64,000 nucleotides of DNA from [Enterobacter] lignolyticus SCF1 (GCF_000164865.1 NC_014618.1:3720001-3784000); one strand, 5' to 3'. Counted from the first letter of the stretch, positions 46,654-56,743 are shown. The notes: a model not told the origin generated them from the sequence alone. Program-made: numbers and translations.

Positions 46654-48798
46654 TTACTTGTTGTTTTCTTTTAGCACACTGACGACGTAATGGCCGTCTT
46701 CCTGGCGATATGCGCCGTGGATATCGGTTTCGAAGCCCGGGTAGTGGGCGCCGATTTCGCACAGCATCTGCAGGAACTCCAGTACCGGACGGCTTTCTTC
46801 GGTGATCATTTCGCCCGGCATCACCAGCGGCACTCCCGGAGGATACGGCAGGATCATGTTGGCGTTGACGCGGCCAACCATCTCTTCGAGGCAAACGTCT
46901 TCCACTTCACCGTGCAACACTTTCTGGAACGCGGTGTACGGGGTCATGACCATGGCCGGCAGCACTTCGAAGGCGCGGAACATCAGGTCCGGCAGGTTGT
47001 GATGCTCAACCAGTTTGTGGATGTTCTGCGCCAGGTCCTGAATGCGCATATTTTCATAGAACTCAGGAGCTTTACGGTACAGCGACGGTAGAATGTTTTT
47101 CACGCACAGGTTCAGGTCGAACGCGCGTTTGAAGTCGGTCAGCGCGCGCAGCAGGCTCAGCGCTTTGGTTTTGTCGATACCGATGCTGAACAGGAACAGC
47201 AGGTTGTACGGACCGGTTTTCTCAACAATGATGCCGTGTTCATCAAGGTATTTCGCAACGATACTTGCCGGGATGCCGAAATCATCCATGGTACCGTCTT
47301 TCTTCATCCCCGGAGTCAGAAGAGTGACTTTGATTGGGTCAAGGGACATGTGCTCGTTATCGATGTTTTTGAAACCGTGCCATGCGCTGTCAGAACGCAG
47401 CGGCCAGCATTCCGGCTTATCGATATGTTCCGGCTGCCATACGTCGAAGAACCAGCCGTCGGATTCGCCTTTCAGGCGTTTGATCTCTTTACGGAACTTG
47501 ATAGCGCGCTCGATAGAGCCTCTGATCATGCGCTTACCCGCATTACCCTTCATCATCGCCGCTGCGGTTTCGGTGGACGCCACGATACCGTAGTGCGGAG
47601 AAGTGGTGGTGTGCATCATGAACGCTTCGTTAAAGGTTTCTTCGTTGACGTCGCCTTTAACGTGGATCATGGAAGCCTGCGAGAACGCCGCCAGCAGTTT
47701 ATGGGTGGACTGGGTTTCATAAATCACTTTCCCTTCCACACGGCCGCCGCTCATACCGCATTTACCTTCGTAAATCGGCGAGAAGTTGGTGTAAGGCACC
47801 CAGGCGGAGTCAAAGTGGATGGATTTCACATCCAGATTTTTCTTGATGAAATCAGTGTTGTACAGCAGGCCGTCATAGGTGGAGTTGGTGATAACCGCGT
47901 GTACCGGCCAGGTTGCATTCGGCGTCTCTTTGACGCGCCTGGCGATGGTCGCGTGCTGGAATTCGCTCTGCGGAATACCGCCGAGGATGCCGTAGGCGTT
48001 ACGGGTCGGACGGAAGTAAATCGGCGTAATGTCGCTCATCATCATCAGATGGGTCAGCGATTTGTGGCAGTTACGGTCGATAAGAACGGTGCTGCCCGCC
48101 GGGGCGGAATACATACCGACGATTTTGTTCGCGGTAGACGTACCGTTGGTCACCATGTAGCTGCGTTCAGCGTTGAAGACGCGGGCGATGTACTCTTCGG
48201 CTTCTTTATGCGGACCGCTGTGGTCGAGCAGGGAGCCCAGCTCGGACACGGAGATGGAGATATCGGATTTCATGGTGTTAGCACCGAAGAAATCATAGAA
48301 CAGGCTACCTACCGGGCTTTTCTGGAACGCGGTACCGCCCATGTGGCCAGGGGTGCAGAAGGTGTATTTGCCTTCGCGGACGTATTTGAACAGCGCCTTG
48401 GTCAGCGGCGGCAGAATGGTGTCGATATATTCGTCGGTGTTCTGTTTGATTTTAGCCGCGATATCATCTGCTGCGCCCAGCGCATATTCGAAGAAACGAA
48501 CCTGCATGTGCAGATCGTTCAGGCTAACGTCCAGAGTGGAATAAGTGTTAGCAAACGCATACAGCGGCATGTATTCGTTCATTTCGCTGATTTCTTCGCA
48601 CAGCTCGAAATTGTATGTGTCCCAGTCGAAAATCACACCACACAGCTGCGCATTGTTTTCGATAAGTTTCAGCAGATCTTCGCGGTCGTTCGGGTAAACA
48701 ATGCCGAAATCCAGGCGCTCAAGGGCACGGTGCAGTTCACGGATAGGTTCTTCTTTAAAGTAGACACCCGTGTGATTCATGATTGCAATAACGTTCAT
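46654..48798 (-). CDS. cadA: Inducible lysine decarboxylase CadA
   Basis: 714 residues from the ATG giving MNVIAIMNHTGVYF; another ATG two codons earlier is too close to the GGAG site. An N-terminal wing domain is followed by the PLP-dependent fold type I domain (YMVTNGTSTANKIV, DRNCHKSLTHLMMM) with the PLP-binding Lys367 in TQSTHKLLAAFSQAS, and a C-terminal domain. More than 85 percent like E. coli CadA by eye. It decarboxylates lysine to cadaverine, consuming a proton, and forms decamers that bind ppGpp and RavA. Second gene of cadBA. Confidence 0.98.
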   Translation of the reverse strand: MNVIAIMNHTGVYFKEEPIRELHRALERLDFGIVYPNDREDLLKLIENNAQLCGVIFDWDTYNFELCEEISEMNEYMPLYAFANTYSTLDVSLNDLHMQVRFFEYALGAADDIAAKIKQNTDEYIDTILPPLTKALFKYVREGKYTFCTPGHMGGTAFQKSPVGSLFYDFFGANTMKSDISISVSELGSLLDHSGPHKEAEEYIARVFNAERSYMVTNGTSTANKIVGMYSAPAGSTVLIDRNCHKSLTHLMMMSDITPIYFRPTRNAYGILGGIPQSEFQHATIARRVKETPNATWPVHAVITNSTYDGLLYNTDFIKKNLDVKSIHFDSAWVPYTNFSPIYEGKCGMSGGRVEGKVIYETQSTHKLLAAFSQASMIHVKGDVNEETFNEAFMMHTTTSPHYGIVASTETAAAMMKGNAGKRMIRGSIERAIKFRKEIKRLKGESDGWFFDVWQPEHIDKPECWPLRSDSAWHGFKNIDNEHMSLDPIKVTLLTPGMKKDGTMDDFGIPASIVAKYLDEHGIIVEKTGPYNLLFLFSIGIDKTKALSLLRALTDFKRAFDLNLCVKNILPSLYRKAPEFYENMRIQDLAQNIHKLVEHHNLPDLMFRAFEVLPAMVMTPYTAFQKVLHGEVEDVCLEEMVGRVNANMILPYPPGVPLVMPGEMITEESRPVLEFLQMLCEIGAHYPGFETDIHGAYRQEDGHYVVSVLKENNK

Positions 48799-48883
48799 AG
48801 TCATATCTCCAGATGTAGAGTACCCCTCCCGTCACGTGGTGACAGGTTCAGGAGGAATAGCGATAAATGGGTTCAGTAACTCG

Positions 48884-50221
48884 TTAGTGGGCGTCAGCTG
48901 TTTTCGCTTGACCAGATTCGTTGTTATGCTGGCGGCCGTGTATTTTGCGGCCATAGAACATCAGGATGATCAGGCTGACGATGAAGGTGCCGGCCAGTTC
49001 GAAGGAGCTTGCCCCCATCAGCGCGATGAAGCAGAAGGCACAACCGAGAATGGAGCAGATCAGGCTTGCAAGATTGCGAATGTTGGTGCCTTCGATACGA
49101 ATCAGGTCAACGCAGGAGTAGAAGTAAGGCAGCATGGTCAGCAGTACCGCAATCCCCGTCAGCATGCCAAACAGGTCAGAGGCTTTACCGCCGCTGGAGC
49201 TCATCATGGTAATCAGCACCATCAGCACGGTCATTTTCACTGCGGCCAGCAGCAGACCTTTTTTCGGAATACCATTGCTGTCAGTTTCGCCATAGATTTT
49301 CGGGAAGTTACCATCATCAGCAGCACGTTTACCGGCCTGGCCTACCAGCATCATCCAGGACCCCAGAGAGGTCAGACAGGCGAATGCGGTGAAGGCAGAA
49401 ACCATCGGAGCAGCCCAGCCGCCGAGGATGGTAGACGCACTGATGGCGAACGGCGCACCAGAAGCCGCCATCTGAGAAGCAGGATACATACCTGCGATGA
49501 CCTGAGTCGCAGCTATATACACGATACCGGCCATTGCGGTACCCAGTATTGTTGCCAGTGGTACGGTCCGTTTCGGATTTTTCACCATACCGGTGCTGAC
49601 GGCGGCAGACTCAACACCGACGAACGCCCACAGGCAGAGCAGAATACTTTTGATTATCGCCTGACTGTCAGTGGTCTGAGAAGTGTTCCAGTTTGCCTGA
49701 TAGGTGGCAACATCAAACCAGTGCCAGCCGACAATAGCGGTCATGATAACTGGAATAAGTACCAGCACCAGACCAATAGTCGTCAGGCGGCTCACCCAGG
49801 TTCCACCGAGCATATTCACGAAGGTGAATATCCACACGATGGCAATACAGGCGATACCGGCCGGAATCGGGTTATTTAAAACAGGGAAGAAGGTAGACAG
49901 GTAAGATACTGCGGTAATCCCGATTGCCAGGTTACCAATCCAGTTTGCATGATAATAAAGTACGCCGGTCTGGAAACCGAATGCTGGAGAAATTTCCCCT
50001 GCATAAGCAATTGGGCCACCCTGTTGCGGGTTTATGGTGGCCAGTCGGGCATAGACATAAGCCAGAGACATTGCACCAATAATAGCAATCACCCAACCCC
50101 AGATAGCAATACTACCAAGGCTTGCCAGGTTAGCAGGCAATAAAGCAATCCCGCTCCCCATCATATTACCAGCGACTACGCCGATACAGGCAAATAGTCC
50201 GATCTTCTTGGCAGAACTCAT
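48884..50221 (-). CDS. cadB: Lysine:cadaverine antiporter CadB
   Basis: 445 residues from ATG 50221 (MSSAKKIGLFACIGVVAGNMMGSG), preceded by CAGGAG; an upstream in-frame start is unlike the family. APC-superfamily transporter with 12 helices, including the conserved GNMMGSGIALLPANLA in TM1 and CLWAFVGVESAAVSTGMVKNP in TM6. It exchanges external lysine for internal cadaverine and so exports the product of CadA. It is 85 bp upstream of cadA in one operon under CadC control. Confidence 0.97.
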   Translation of the reverse strand: MSSAKKIGLFACIGVVAGNMMGSGIALLPANLASLGSIAIWGWVIAIIGAMSLAYVYARLATINPQQGGPIAYAGEISPAFGFQTGVLYYHANWIGNLAIGITAVSYLSTFFPVLNNPIPAGIACIAIVWIFTFVNMLGGTWVSRLTTIGLVLVLIPVIMTAIVGWHWFDVATYQANWNTSQTTDSQAIIKSILLCLWAFVGVESAAVSTGMVKNPKRTVPLATILGTAMAGIVYIAATQVIAGMYPASQMAASGAPFAISASTILGGWAAPMVSAFTAFACLTSLGSWMMLVGQAGKRAADDGNFPKIYGETDSNGIPKKGLLLAAVKMTVLMVLITMMSSSGGKASDLFGMLTGIAVLLTMLPYFYSCVDLIRIEGTNIRNLASLICSILGCAFCFIALMGASSFELAGTFIVSLIILMFYGRKIHGRQHNNESGQAKTADAH

Positions 50222-50527
50222 TTTTAATTTTCTCCTGAGCTTTACTTTGAAAGTGCGGACCATAATGTGAATTTAGTAGTCCGACCAACTGCCTGCGATA
50301 TTAATGATTATCATAAGGGAAGTCCTAAGGATTAGATAAGCTAATTAAAAATAGTGCAAAAATGATATCTTGATTTATTTTATAAAAACACAAAAAAGAC
50401 ATCTTGATATCATAAATAAATAATACCCATTGATTAACATGAATTTAATGATACACAAGAGATGCGCATGATTTTTATTGTCACAAGCCTGGCGATTTGC
50501 AGCAGCCAAAAAATATTGCTGACGCCT
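50222..50527 (-). promoter_or_regulatory. cadBA promoter and CadC-binding region
   Basis: An AT-rich 306-bp stretch upstream of cadB, in the place where CadC binds in E. coli (and H-NS represses). It has no gene. Exact operator positions cannot be fixed by eye. Confidence 0.5.
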
Positions 50528-50564
50528 AAAAAACATCACACTGCCATTAAATGATAGTGTGATG
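50528..50564 (-). terminator. Rho-independent terminator of cadC
   Basis: CATCACACT (50534-50542) pairs with AGTGTGATG (50556-50564); on the minus strand six Ts follow at 50533-50528. It lies 10 bp beyond the cadC stop and isolates cadC from cadBA. Confidence 0.88.
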
Positions 50565-50573
50565 AAGGTCTGC

Positions 50574-52109
50574 TTATTTTGAAGAAAGGAAGTTATTGAG
50601 ATAAGGGACGATGCGGGTAATAGACGTCTGGAATACGCCGTTTTTAATCCAATACAGGGTGTTTTCACCAGGTCGTAAATTAAAAGCGGTAAGATAGGCA
50701 TCAGCAGCCTGGCGATTGGCTCCTTTCATTTCATATGTTTTTCCAAGCAACACATAATTGAGCCAGGACATCTCCAGAACAATACCGTTATTAATGGCCT
50801 CAAATGCTTCATCAACATTGCCTTTGCTCAGTTGAACGATAGTTTGTATTTGATAGACGATTGATTCATCTTTCATTCCGGGGATATTTTCCACCTGCTG
50901 AATCGCCTCATACATAGCCGTCAGGGATGTCCCCTCAAGCGGATGCTGCGAATGGCGTAATACATCCACCAGCACCTTCTCCGCATACGCATACGTGAAC
51001 TCTGGAGACTGCTTTGTGATCTCACTCAAAATATCATGGGCTTTAATTAACGAATCGACATCTCCATTCATTAAGAATTGATGTGCCTGATAGAAATGAG
51101 GCAACGATGTACTTTTCAGCGGTTGATACTGTCTGAGCATCTCATGCATTTTTTCTGACCATGGCTGCTCCAGCGCTTCGGAAAGACTGTCCATCAGGTC
51201 GTTCTGGATCACTAATTGGTTGCCGTTGGTAATGAAGTAGCGTTTGTCGAGCATGCTGGATCCGTCAGCATTATTCACCAATTGTACTGACATAAAGCAC
51301 TGCTGTGCCCGATAATGGCGCTGATTGACGAACTCAATGGTCAGGGTTTTCCCGGAGCTGCTCGGTTCATTGAAGTTGTAGTCGGTTTTGTCATGGACCA
51401 TAAAGGTTGAGTGGGTATTGAGCAACGTCGTTACGAGGTTACCGAGCCCAACCGCATAGGAGCGCTGCGACATCCAGTTATTACAGGAGTTACCGTTCTC
51501 GAGGCGAATGTCTATATCACGCGGGTTGAGCAGCAGTCGCGTTTTAGCGATAGCTGGATGGGATTTTATCGTGGACATTGCCACCATCGCAACGCAGGTA
51601 ACGAGCGCCAGCAGGAACAAACTCCATACCCAGAATGTAGCAAGGCGCTTACGTTTTGCTGGACTCTCCACAGGTGAAGCTGCAGGCTCTGGTGGGGGAT
51701 CGGCGAAAGGTACATGAGCAGGTTCAATTGGCGTATGCAGTTCAGCAGCAGGTAGCTCAGGTATGAGGTCTTCACTTTCAACTGTCGTACACCAGAAAAC
51801 CGGCGCTGTCAGTTTATAGCCGCGTTTAGGCACGGTAACAATGTATTCCGGGCTACTGTCATCGCCATCTTTCAGTGACTTACGTAGCTCAAAGATGCTT
51901 TGAGTGACAACATGGCTGGTGACGATGTTACGTGTCCAGACATTATCAATGAGCCTGTCACGACTCAGCACCTCGTCAGGATTACGGGCAAAAAAAACCA
52001 GAAGGTCAATTAGACGCGGTTCTAATGTTAGCTGGCGTCCCTGACGACTAATTTGATTAACGGAGGGGATAACAAACCATTCTCCAACACGCACAACAGG
52101 TTGCTGCAT
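50574..52109 (-). CDS. cadC: Acid/lysine-responsive membrane regulator CadC
   Basis: 511 residues, the ToxR-type single-protein sensor. Cytoplasmic OmpR-like winged helix-turn-helix (about 1-105: LTLEPRLIDLLVFFARNPDEVLSRDRLIDNVW), Pro-rich linker, one membrane helix (about 158-178) and a periplasmic sensor domain. Cys209 and Cys271 correspond to the periplasmic cysteines whose disulphide controls activation. Low pH with external lysine activates it; cadaverine inhibits, and LysP holds it inactive. Its targets are the adjacent cadBA genes. It lies upstream of cadB on the same strand, as in E. coli. Confidence 0.97.
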   Translation of the reverse strand: MQQPVVRVGEWFVIPSVNQISRQGRQLTLEPRLIDLLVFFARNPDEVLSRDRLIDNVWTRNIVTSHVVTQSIFELRKSLKDGDDSSPEYIVTVPKRGYKLTAPVFWCTTVESEDLIPELPAAELHTPIEPAHVPFADPPPEPAASPVESPAKRKRLATFWVWSLFLLALVTCVAMVAMSTIKSHPAIAKTRLLLNPRDIDIRLENGNSCNNWMSQRSYAVGLGNLVTTLLNTHSTFMVHDKTDYNFNEPSSSGKTLTIEFVNQRHYRAQQCFMSVQLVNNADGSSMLDKRYFITNGNQLVIQNDLMDSLSEALEQPWSEKMHEMLRQYQPLKSTSLPHFYQAHQFLMNGDVDSLIKAHDILSEITKQSPEFTYAYAEKVLVDVLRHSQHPLEGTSLTAMYEAIQQVENIPGMKDESIVYQIQTIVQLSKGNVDEAFEAINNGIVLEMSWLNYVLLGKTYEMKGANRQAADAYLTAFNLRPGENTLYWIKNGVFQTSITRIVPYLNNFLSSK

Positions 52110-52641
52110 AAAAAGCTCAGAAGTAAAATGGAAACGTGAATTATATCATATTATACCCCCTCAATTTTGATGAGCCTCACCCTCCCAATCAGATATATGC
52201 TCGAATATCATCATTTTTCTATATTTTTGAAATAGATGGTGTCATATTTTTATTCTCTTAAATGAATTCAATATTATCTTAAATCAATGCAAGATTTTCT
52301 TAAATCCAGACAGCTCCTTCTTAAATTCACACAAGGATACCCAGAACTTCATTTTAGAATGTCGCACAAGGACAATGAGCGCAGGTAAATTAGCACACTG
52401 GAATTGCAAAAGTGACGTTTCTGCTATCTCAGTCGCAAGCTAAGAATAAACAACAAACACGCAAAAACTAATCTTATCATCTGTATCAAGAATTTATTCC
52501 TCATGATAACTTTTCATTTTACGATTGGTTTGAATTTACAGAATGGTTTACGATGATCTTTGTGGATAAATATCCATGTAGATATTTATGCCGGGAGAGA
52601 CTTTTAATAGAAGTCATTGAAGAGTTCGAAAAGGAGGTGGC
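52110..52641. other. AT-rich region between cadC and the prfB remnant
   Basis: About 530 bp of AT-rich DNA with no recognisable gene. It should contain the cadC promoter. The AT-rich part ends abruptly at the prfB-like fragment near 52642, which is probably a recombination joint. Confidence 0.5.
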
Positions 52642-52752
52642 GACTCGCATATCAAAGATCTGCGCACTGATGCAGAGTTCCGCAATACCCAGGCCGTGCT
52701 GGACGGCAGCCTGGACCAATTTATCGAAGCAAGTTTGAAAGCAGGGTTATGA
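52642..52752 (+). pseudogene. prfB: 3' remnant of prfB (release factor 2), last 36 codons
   Basis: The frame from 52642 reads [15 protein letters not shown] and [20 protein letters not shown], ending Leu-stop at 52750-52752. This is the C-terminus of release factor RF2, and nothing upstream continues it. The nine-base gap GAGGAACCAAA-type sequence before lysS resembles the native E. coli prfB-lysS junction. The fragment therefore marks an ancestral prfB-lysS junction carried to this site with lysS. It has no start of its own and cannot work as RF2. Confidence 0.9.
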
Positions 52753-52761
52753 GGAACCAAA

Positions 52762-54282
52762 ATGTCTGAAATACAAGCACAAGGTGCCGATGAGGCCATT
52801 GACCTTAATAATGAACTGAAATCCCGTCGTGAAAAGCTGGCTGCCCTGCGTGAAGAGCAGGCTGTCGCGTTCCCGAACGATTTCCGTCGCGATCATACCT
52901 CTGACCAATTGCACTCTGAATTCGATGCCAAGGAAAACGAGGAACTCGAATCCCTGAACGTTGAAGTCTCTGTTGCTGGTCGTATGATGACCCGCCGCAT
53001 TATGGGTAAAGCCTCCTTTGTCACGTTGCAGGACGTGGGTGGCCGTATCCAGCTGTACGCGGCGCGTGACGATCTGCCGGAAGGCGTTTATAACGATCGG
53101 TTCAAAAAATGGGACCTCGGCGATATCATCGCCGCGCGCGGTAAGCTGTTTAAGACTAAAACCGGCGAGCTGTCCATTCACTGCACCGAACTGCGTCTGC
53201 TGACAAAAGCGCTGCGCCCGCTGCCGGATAAGTTCCACGGCCTGCAGGATCAGGAAGCGCGCTACCGTCAGCGCTATCTGGATCTCATTGCCAACGATGA
53301 ATCCCGCAACACCTTTAAAATCCGCTCTCAAATCCTGGCCGGAATGCGTAAGTTCATGGTCGGTCGCGGCTTTATGGAAGTAGAAACGCCGATGATGCAG
53401 GTGATTCCGGGTGGCGCATCCGCACGTCCGTTCATCACTCACCACAACGCGCTGGATATGGACATGTACCTGCGTATCGCGCCGGAACTGTACCTGAAGC
53501 GTCTGGTGGTTGGCGGCTTCGAACGCGTCTTCGAAATCAACCGTAACTTCCGTAACGAAGGTATCTCCGTTCGTCATAACCCTGAGTTCACCATGATGGA
53601 ACTCTATATGGCGTATGCGGACTACAAAGACCTGATCGAGCTGACCGAATCCCTGTTCCGCACCCTGGCCCAGGACGTTCTGGGTAAAACCGAAGTGCCT
53701 TACGGTGAACACACCTTCGACTTCGGCAAGCCGTTCGTGAAACTGACCATGCGCGAAGCTATCAAGAAATACCGCCCGGAAACCAACATGGCGGATCTGG
53801 ATAACTTCGACGCGGCGAAAGCCATCGCAGAATCTATCGGCATTCACGTCGAGAAGAGCTGGGGTCTGGGGCGTATCGTGACCGAAATCTTTGACGAAGT
53901 GGCGGAAGCGCACCTGATTCAGCCGACCTTCATCACTGAGTATCCGGCTGAAGTGTCTCCGCTGGCGCGCCGTAACGACGTGAACCCGGAAATCACCGAC
54001 CGCTTTGAATTCTTCATCGGCGGCCGTGAAATCGGTAACGGCTTCAGCGAGCTGAACGATGCGGAAGACCAGGCACAGCGCTTCCTGGACCAGGTAAACG
54101 CGAAAGCCGCAGGCGATGACGAAGCGATGTTCTACGACGAAGACTACGTGACCGCGCTGGAACACGGTCTACCGCCGACCGCGGGTCTGGGTATCGGTAT
54201 CGACCGTATGGTTATGCTGTTCACCAACAGCCACACCATCCGTGACGTTATCCTGTTCCCGGCGCTGCGTCCGGTGAAGTAA
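52762..54282 (+). CDS. lysS: Lysyl-tRNA synthetase, class II (LysS/LysU)
   Basis: 506 residues. N-terminal OB-fold anticodon-binding domain (about 65-150: [21 protein letters not shown]), then the class II catalytic domain: motif 1 in [21 protein letters not shown], motif 2 in [21 protein letters not shown], motif 3 in [15 protein letters not shown]. Close to both E. coli LysS and LysU. It charges tRNA-Lys in the cytoplasm. A prfB 3' fragment lies directly before it, so it derives from the prfB-lysS operon, yet it lies beside cadCBA as lysU does in E. coli. It may be the second, acid-stress-associated copy. Confidence 0.95.
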   Translation: MSEIQAQGADEAIDLNNELKSRREKLAALREEQAVAFPNDFRRDHTSDQLHSEFDAKENEELESLNVEVSVAGRMMTRRIMGKASFVTLQDVGGRIQLYAARDDLPEGVYNDRFKKWDLGDIIAARGKLFKTKTGELSIHCTELRLLTKALRPLPDKFHGLQDQEARYRQRYLDLIANDESRNTFKIRSQILAGMRKFMVGRGFMEVETPMMQVIPGGASARPFITHHNALDMDMYLRIAPELYLKRLVVGGFERVFEINRNFRNEGISVRHNPEFTMMELYMAYADYKDLIELTESLFRTLAQDVLGKTEVPYGEHTFDFGKPFVKLTMREAIKKYRPETNMADLDNFDAAKAIAESIGIHVEKSWGLGRIVTEIFDEVAEAHLIQPTFITEYPAEVSPLARRNDVNPEITDRFEFFIGGREIGNGFSELNDAEDQAQRFLDQVNAKAAGDDEAMFYDEDYVTALEHGLPPTAGLGIGIDRMVMLFTNSHTIRDVILFPALRPVK

Positions 54283-54405
54283 TTCCTCGGGGAGCGCTAT
54301 TCCAGTGCACTATGCATATGGTTTTCATTGTAATAGTTGAACGGTACCGCCAGGTTTTGCAGCGCCGCTCGCGCATCAGGTTTTGGCAAGATGAAATGAA
54401 TACCT
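54283..54405 (-). pseudogene. IS3-family (IS2-group) transposase OrfB remnant
   Basis: On the minus strand one frame reads PKPDARAALQNLAVPFNYYN then ENHMHSALE-stop-RSPRN, matching the C-terminal DDE integrase region of IS2-type OrfB (PKPDGLTAAKNLA...NE.HPHSALGYRSPRE). An internal TAG replaces the Gly-Tyr codons, and no inverted repeats or upstream parts remain. It abuts the lysS stop. Confidence 0.75.
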
Positions 54406-54477
54406 GTCAGAAACATTCTCAAGGCTACCGACGCGAGCCAAATGACAATGCCATATCGTGAAATTCAGACATGAAAA

Positions 54478-54504
54478 AGGCCATGCTAATCAATAGCATG
54501 GCCT
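54478..54504 (-). terminator. Rho-independent terminator of tRNA-Asp
   Basis: AGGCCATGCT (54478-54487) pairs with AGCATGGCCT (54495-54504); minus-strand Ts follow at 54478-54474. It lies just past the 3' end of the tRNA. Confidence 0.85.
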
Positions 54505-54511
54505 CGAATAG

Positions 54512-54588
54512 TGGCGGAACGGACGGGACTCGAACCCGCGACCCCCTGCGTGACAGGCAGGTATTCTAACCGACTGAACTACCGCTCC
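54512..54588 (-). tRNA. aspV: tRNA-Asp (anticodon GTC), copy 1
   Basis: 77 nt on the minus strand, beginning GGAGCGGTAGTTCAGTCGG, with anticodon loop CTGTCAC (anticodon GTC), GGTTCGAGTCC T-arm and encoded CCA. Identical to E. coli tRNA-Asp as far as can be seen. Its position after dnaQ matches aspV. The right border of the accessory stretch lies here. Confidence 0.98.
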
Positions 54589-54721
54589 GCGTTGTTGTTC
54601 CGTTGGGAACGAGGCGAATATTACGGATTACCTCTACCCTCGTCAACGCTTTTTCTCGGCTTTTGAATCGTTTGCTGCAAAAATCGCCCGCAGGTTGATT
54701 TTTACGGTATTTCGGCGTCCG

Positions 54722-55453
54722 TCAGGCGCGCCAGAGGCAGCTTCCGCCCTTTTTTTGCACCAGGTCGAGCCGCGATTCATGGGCCATCAGCTCTTCATCG
54801 CTGGCTAAAACCACCCGCAGCTTACTGGCCGCACGGACAACGCGCTGAATTCCAGCCTCTCCCTGCGTCTGCTGCGCCTCGCCCTCCATGGCAAACGCCA
54901 TCGACGTTTGCCCGCCGGTCATCGCCAGATAGACGTCGGCCAGGATCTGGGCATCGAGCAATGCCCCGTGCAGCGTACGCTTGGTATTGTCGATTTCGTA
55001 GCGCGAACACAGCGCATCGAGGCTGTTACGCTTGCCCGGGAACATTTTCCTTGCCAGCGCCAGGCTATCGGTGACCTTGCAGAAGGTATTGGTTTTCGCG
55101 ATGCCGCGATTGAGCTTACTGAACTCATAGTCCATAAAGCCGATATCGAACGATGCGTTGTGAATGACGAGCTCTGCGCCGCGAATATACTCGAGGAACT
55201 CATCGCAAACGTCGGCGAAGGTCGGTTTATCCAGTAAAAACTCGTCAGCGATACCGTGAACGTTAAACGCTTCCGGGTCTACCAGCCGGTCCGGCTTCAG
55301 GTAAACGTGGAAGTTGTTGCCGGTCAGACGACGGTTGATCACCTCGACGGCGCCGATCTCAATAATCTTGTGCCCTTCATAGTGCGCACCAATCTGGTTC
55401 ATACCGGTGGTTTCGGTATCGAGGACGATCTGTCGAGTAATTGCAGTGCTCAT
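54722..55453 (-). CDS. dnaQ: DNA polymerase III epsilon subunit (3'-5' proofreading exonuclease)
   Basis: 243 residues from ATG 55453 (MSTAITRQIVLDTETTGMNQIG). Upstream in-frame ATG codons lie in the rnhA control region and would add unrelated residues. DnaQ-type exonuclease with Exo I Asp12 and Glu14 in LDTETTG, Exo II NASFDIGFMDYE, and Exo III HGALLDAQ with catalytic His and Asp. The clamp-binding motif QTSMAFAM and the C-terminal tail GGSCLWRA that binds the alpha subunit are present. It is divergent from rnhA with a 65-bp shared promoter region. Confidence 0.98.
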   Translation of the reverse strand: MSTAITRQIVLDTETTGMNQIGAHYEGHKIIEIGAVEVINRRLTGNNFHVYLKPDRLVDPEAFNVHGIADEFLLDKPTFADVCDEFLEYIRGAELVIHNASFDIGFMDYEFSKLNRGIAKTNTFCKVTDSLALARKMFPGKRNSLDALCSRYEIDNTKRTLHGALLDAQILADVYLAMTGGQTSMAFAMEGEAQQTQGEAGIQRVVRAASKLRVVLASDEELMAHESRLDLVQKKGGSCLWRA

Positions 55454-55518
55454 AGCGGTCATTTGTGTCAGACTTGTCGTTTTACGTATCGAGTTCAATT
55501 ACAGGAAGTCTACCAGAG

Positions 55519-55986
55519 ATGCTTAAACAGGTAGAAATTTTCACCGACGGTTCCTGCCTGGGTAATCCAGGTCCGGGCGGCTACGGTGCGATTTTACGCT
55601 ATCGCCAGCACGAAAAAACCTTTAGCGCCGGTTATTACATGACAACCAACAACCGTATGGAGCTGATGGCGGCGATTGTGGCGCTGGAAGGCCTCAAAGA
55701 ACACTGCGAAGTGGTACTCAGCACCGACAGCCAGTATGTACGCCAGGGGATCACGCAATGGATCCACAACTGGAAAAAACGCGGCTGGAAAACCGCAGAT
55801 AAAAAGCCGGTTAAAAATGTCGACCTCTGGAAGCGCCTGGATGCGGCCTTGAGCCATCACCAGATTCGCTGGGAGTGGGTAAAAGGCCACGCCGGACATC
55901 CGGAAAACGAACGTTGCGACGAGCTGGCGCGCGCGGCCGCCATGAGCCCAGGCCAGGACGACACGGGCTACAGCGCGGAAAGCTAG
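55519..55986 (+). CDS. rnhA: Ribonuclease HI
   Basis: 155 residues from ATG 55519 ([21 protein letters not shown]), the E. coli length. Catalytic Asp10 (TDGSC), Glu48 (NNRMELMA), Asp70 (STDSQYV) and Asp134 (NERCDELA) are all visible. It degrades the RNA strand of RNA-DNA hybrids and removes R-loops. The last four bases overlap the convergent yafS gene. It is divergent from dnaQ, as in E. coli. Confidence 0.98.
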   Translation: MLKQVEIFTDGSCLGNPGPGGYGAILRYRQHEKTFSAGYYMTTNNRMELMAAIVALEGLKEHCEVVLSTDSQYVRQGITQWIHNWKKRGWKTADKKPVKNVDLWKRLDAALSHHQIRWEWVKGHAGHPENERCDELARAAAMSPGQDDTGYSAES

Positions 55987-56708
55987 AGCCGCGGCTTACG
56001 ATACTGCCGCGTCGCGCCTACCGCCGGGCGCAGCTGCGTTCGGGATTTACTCTGTTTCATCGGGTTAAGCGTCAGCGGTATCGTTCGCTTGCGCGCCACG
56101 ATAAGCTGCAGACACCCGAGCGCCGGCAGATGGGTGCTGAGCAGCCTCCCTCCCTGCCGGTTCCAGGGCAGCACCTGGAAGCGGCCATGGTGCAGCACCT
56201 CAAAATTCAGCAATGACAGCCAGTCGAGCTGGCGCATCATGGTGAACATCCGGCTGTTATACGGCATACTGCCGCGCAGCACCGGCGCCAGTTTTCGCAG
56301 CCCCATCAGGCTCACCGGGTTAAAACCGGTCATGATAAGCCAGCCGTCATCGATCAGTACGCGATCCGCCTCGCGCAGAAGACGGTGCGGATCCTGGCAC
56401 CAGGGCAGCGTGTGGGCCAACAGACAGGCATCGACCGACTTATCCGCAAAAGGCAAATACAGCGGATCGGCGATAACTTGCCTGGGTTCGCCGCCGAGCG
56501 ACACATTTACCTGATGGGAAATCGCGCAGGCCTCGGTGTTGATTTCAGCGCTCAAATTGCCAATCTTCAGCAGATGAAATCCGTAGAGTTTTGTCAGCCA
56601 GGGCTTAAGCTGTTGTTCCAGCGCTTCACGATAATATTCGCCCCAGGGCATCTCTGCCCAATGGCCTGGCGCGGTGACGGTCAGGGATATCCTTGCCGGT
56701 TTCATCAC
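55983..56708 (-). CDS. yafS: YafS, SAM-dependent methyltransferase-like protein
   Basis: 241 residues. Class I methyltransferase fold: [49 protein letters not shown] is the second half of the Rossmann domain, but the usual glycine-rich SAM motif I (GxGxG) is not obvious, so binding may be altered. Biochemical function unknown, but the gene is conserved next to gloB and rnhA. Divergent from gloB by 35 bp; overlaps rnhA by 4 bp at the stops. Confidence 0.9.
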   Translation of the reverse strand: MMKPARISLTVTAPGHWAEMPWGEYYREALEQQLKPWLTKLYGFHLLKIGNLSAEINTEACAISHQVNVSLGGEPRQVIADPLYLPFADKSVDACLLAHTLPWCQDPHRLLREADRVLIDDGWLIMTGFNPVSLMGLRKLAPVLRGSMPYNSRMFTMMRQLDWLSLLNFEVLHHGRFQVLPWNRQGGRLLSTHLPALGCLQLIVARKRTIPLTLNPMKQSKSRTQLRPAVGATRQYRKPRL

Positions 56709-56743
56709 AACCTTCCGCTACGTTACGTTATGAGAGGTAATCT

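Noticed and set aside
47236..48879. Long open frame (about 547 codons) opposite cadA
   Set aside because: Shadow of cadA codon bias; no family resemblance, and it crosses the cadA start region.
52747..54165. Long open frame (about 470 codons) opposite lysS
   Set aside because: Same cause: antisense of a gene with strong codon bias.
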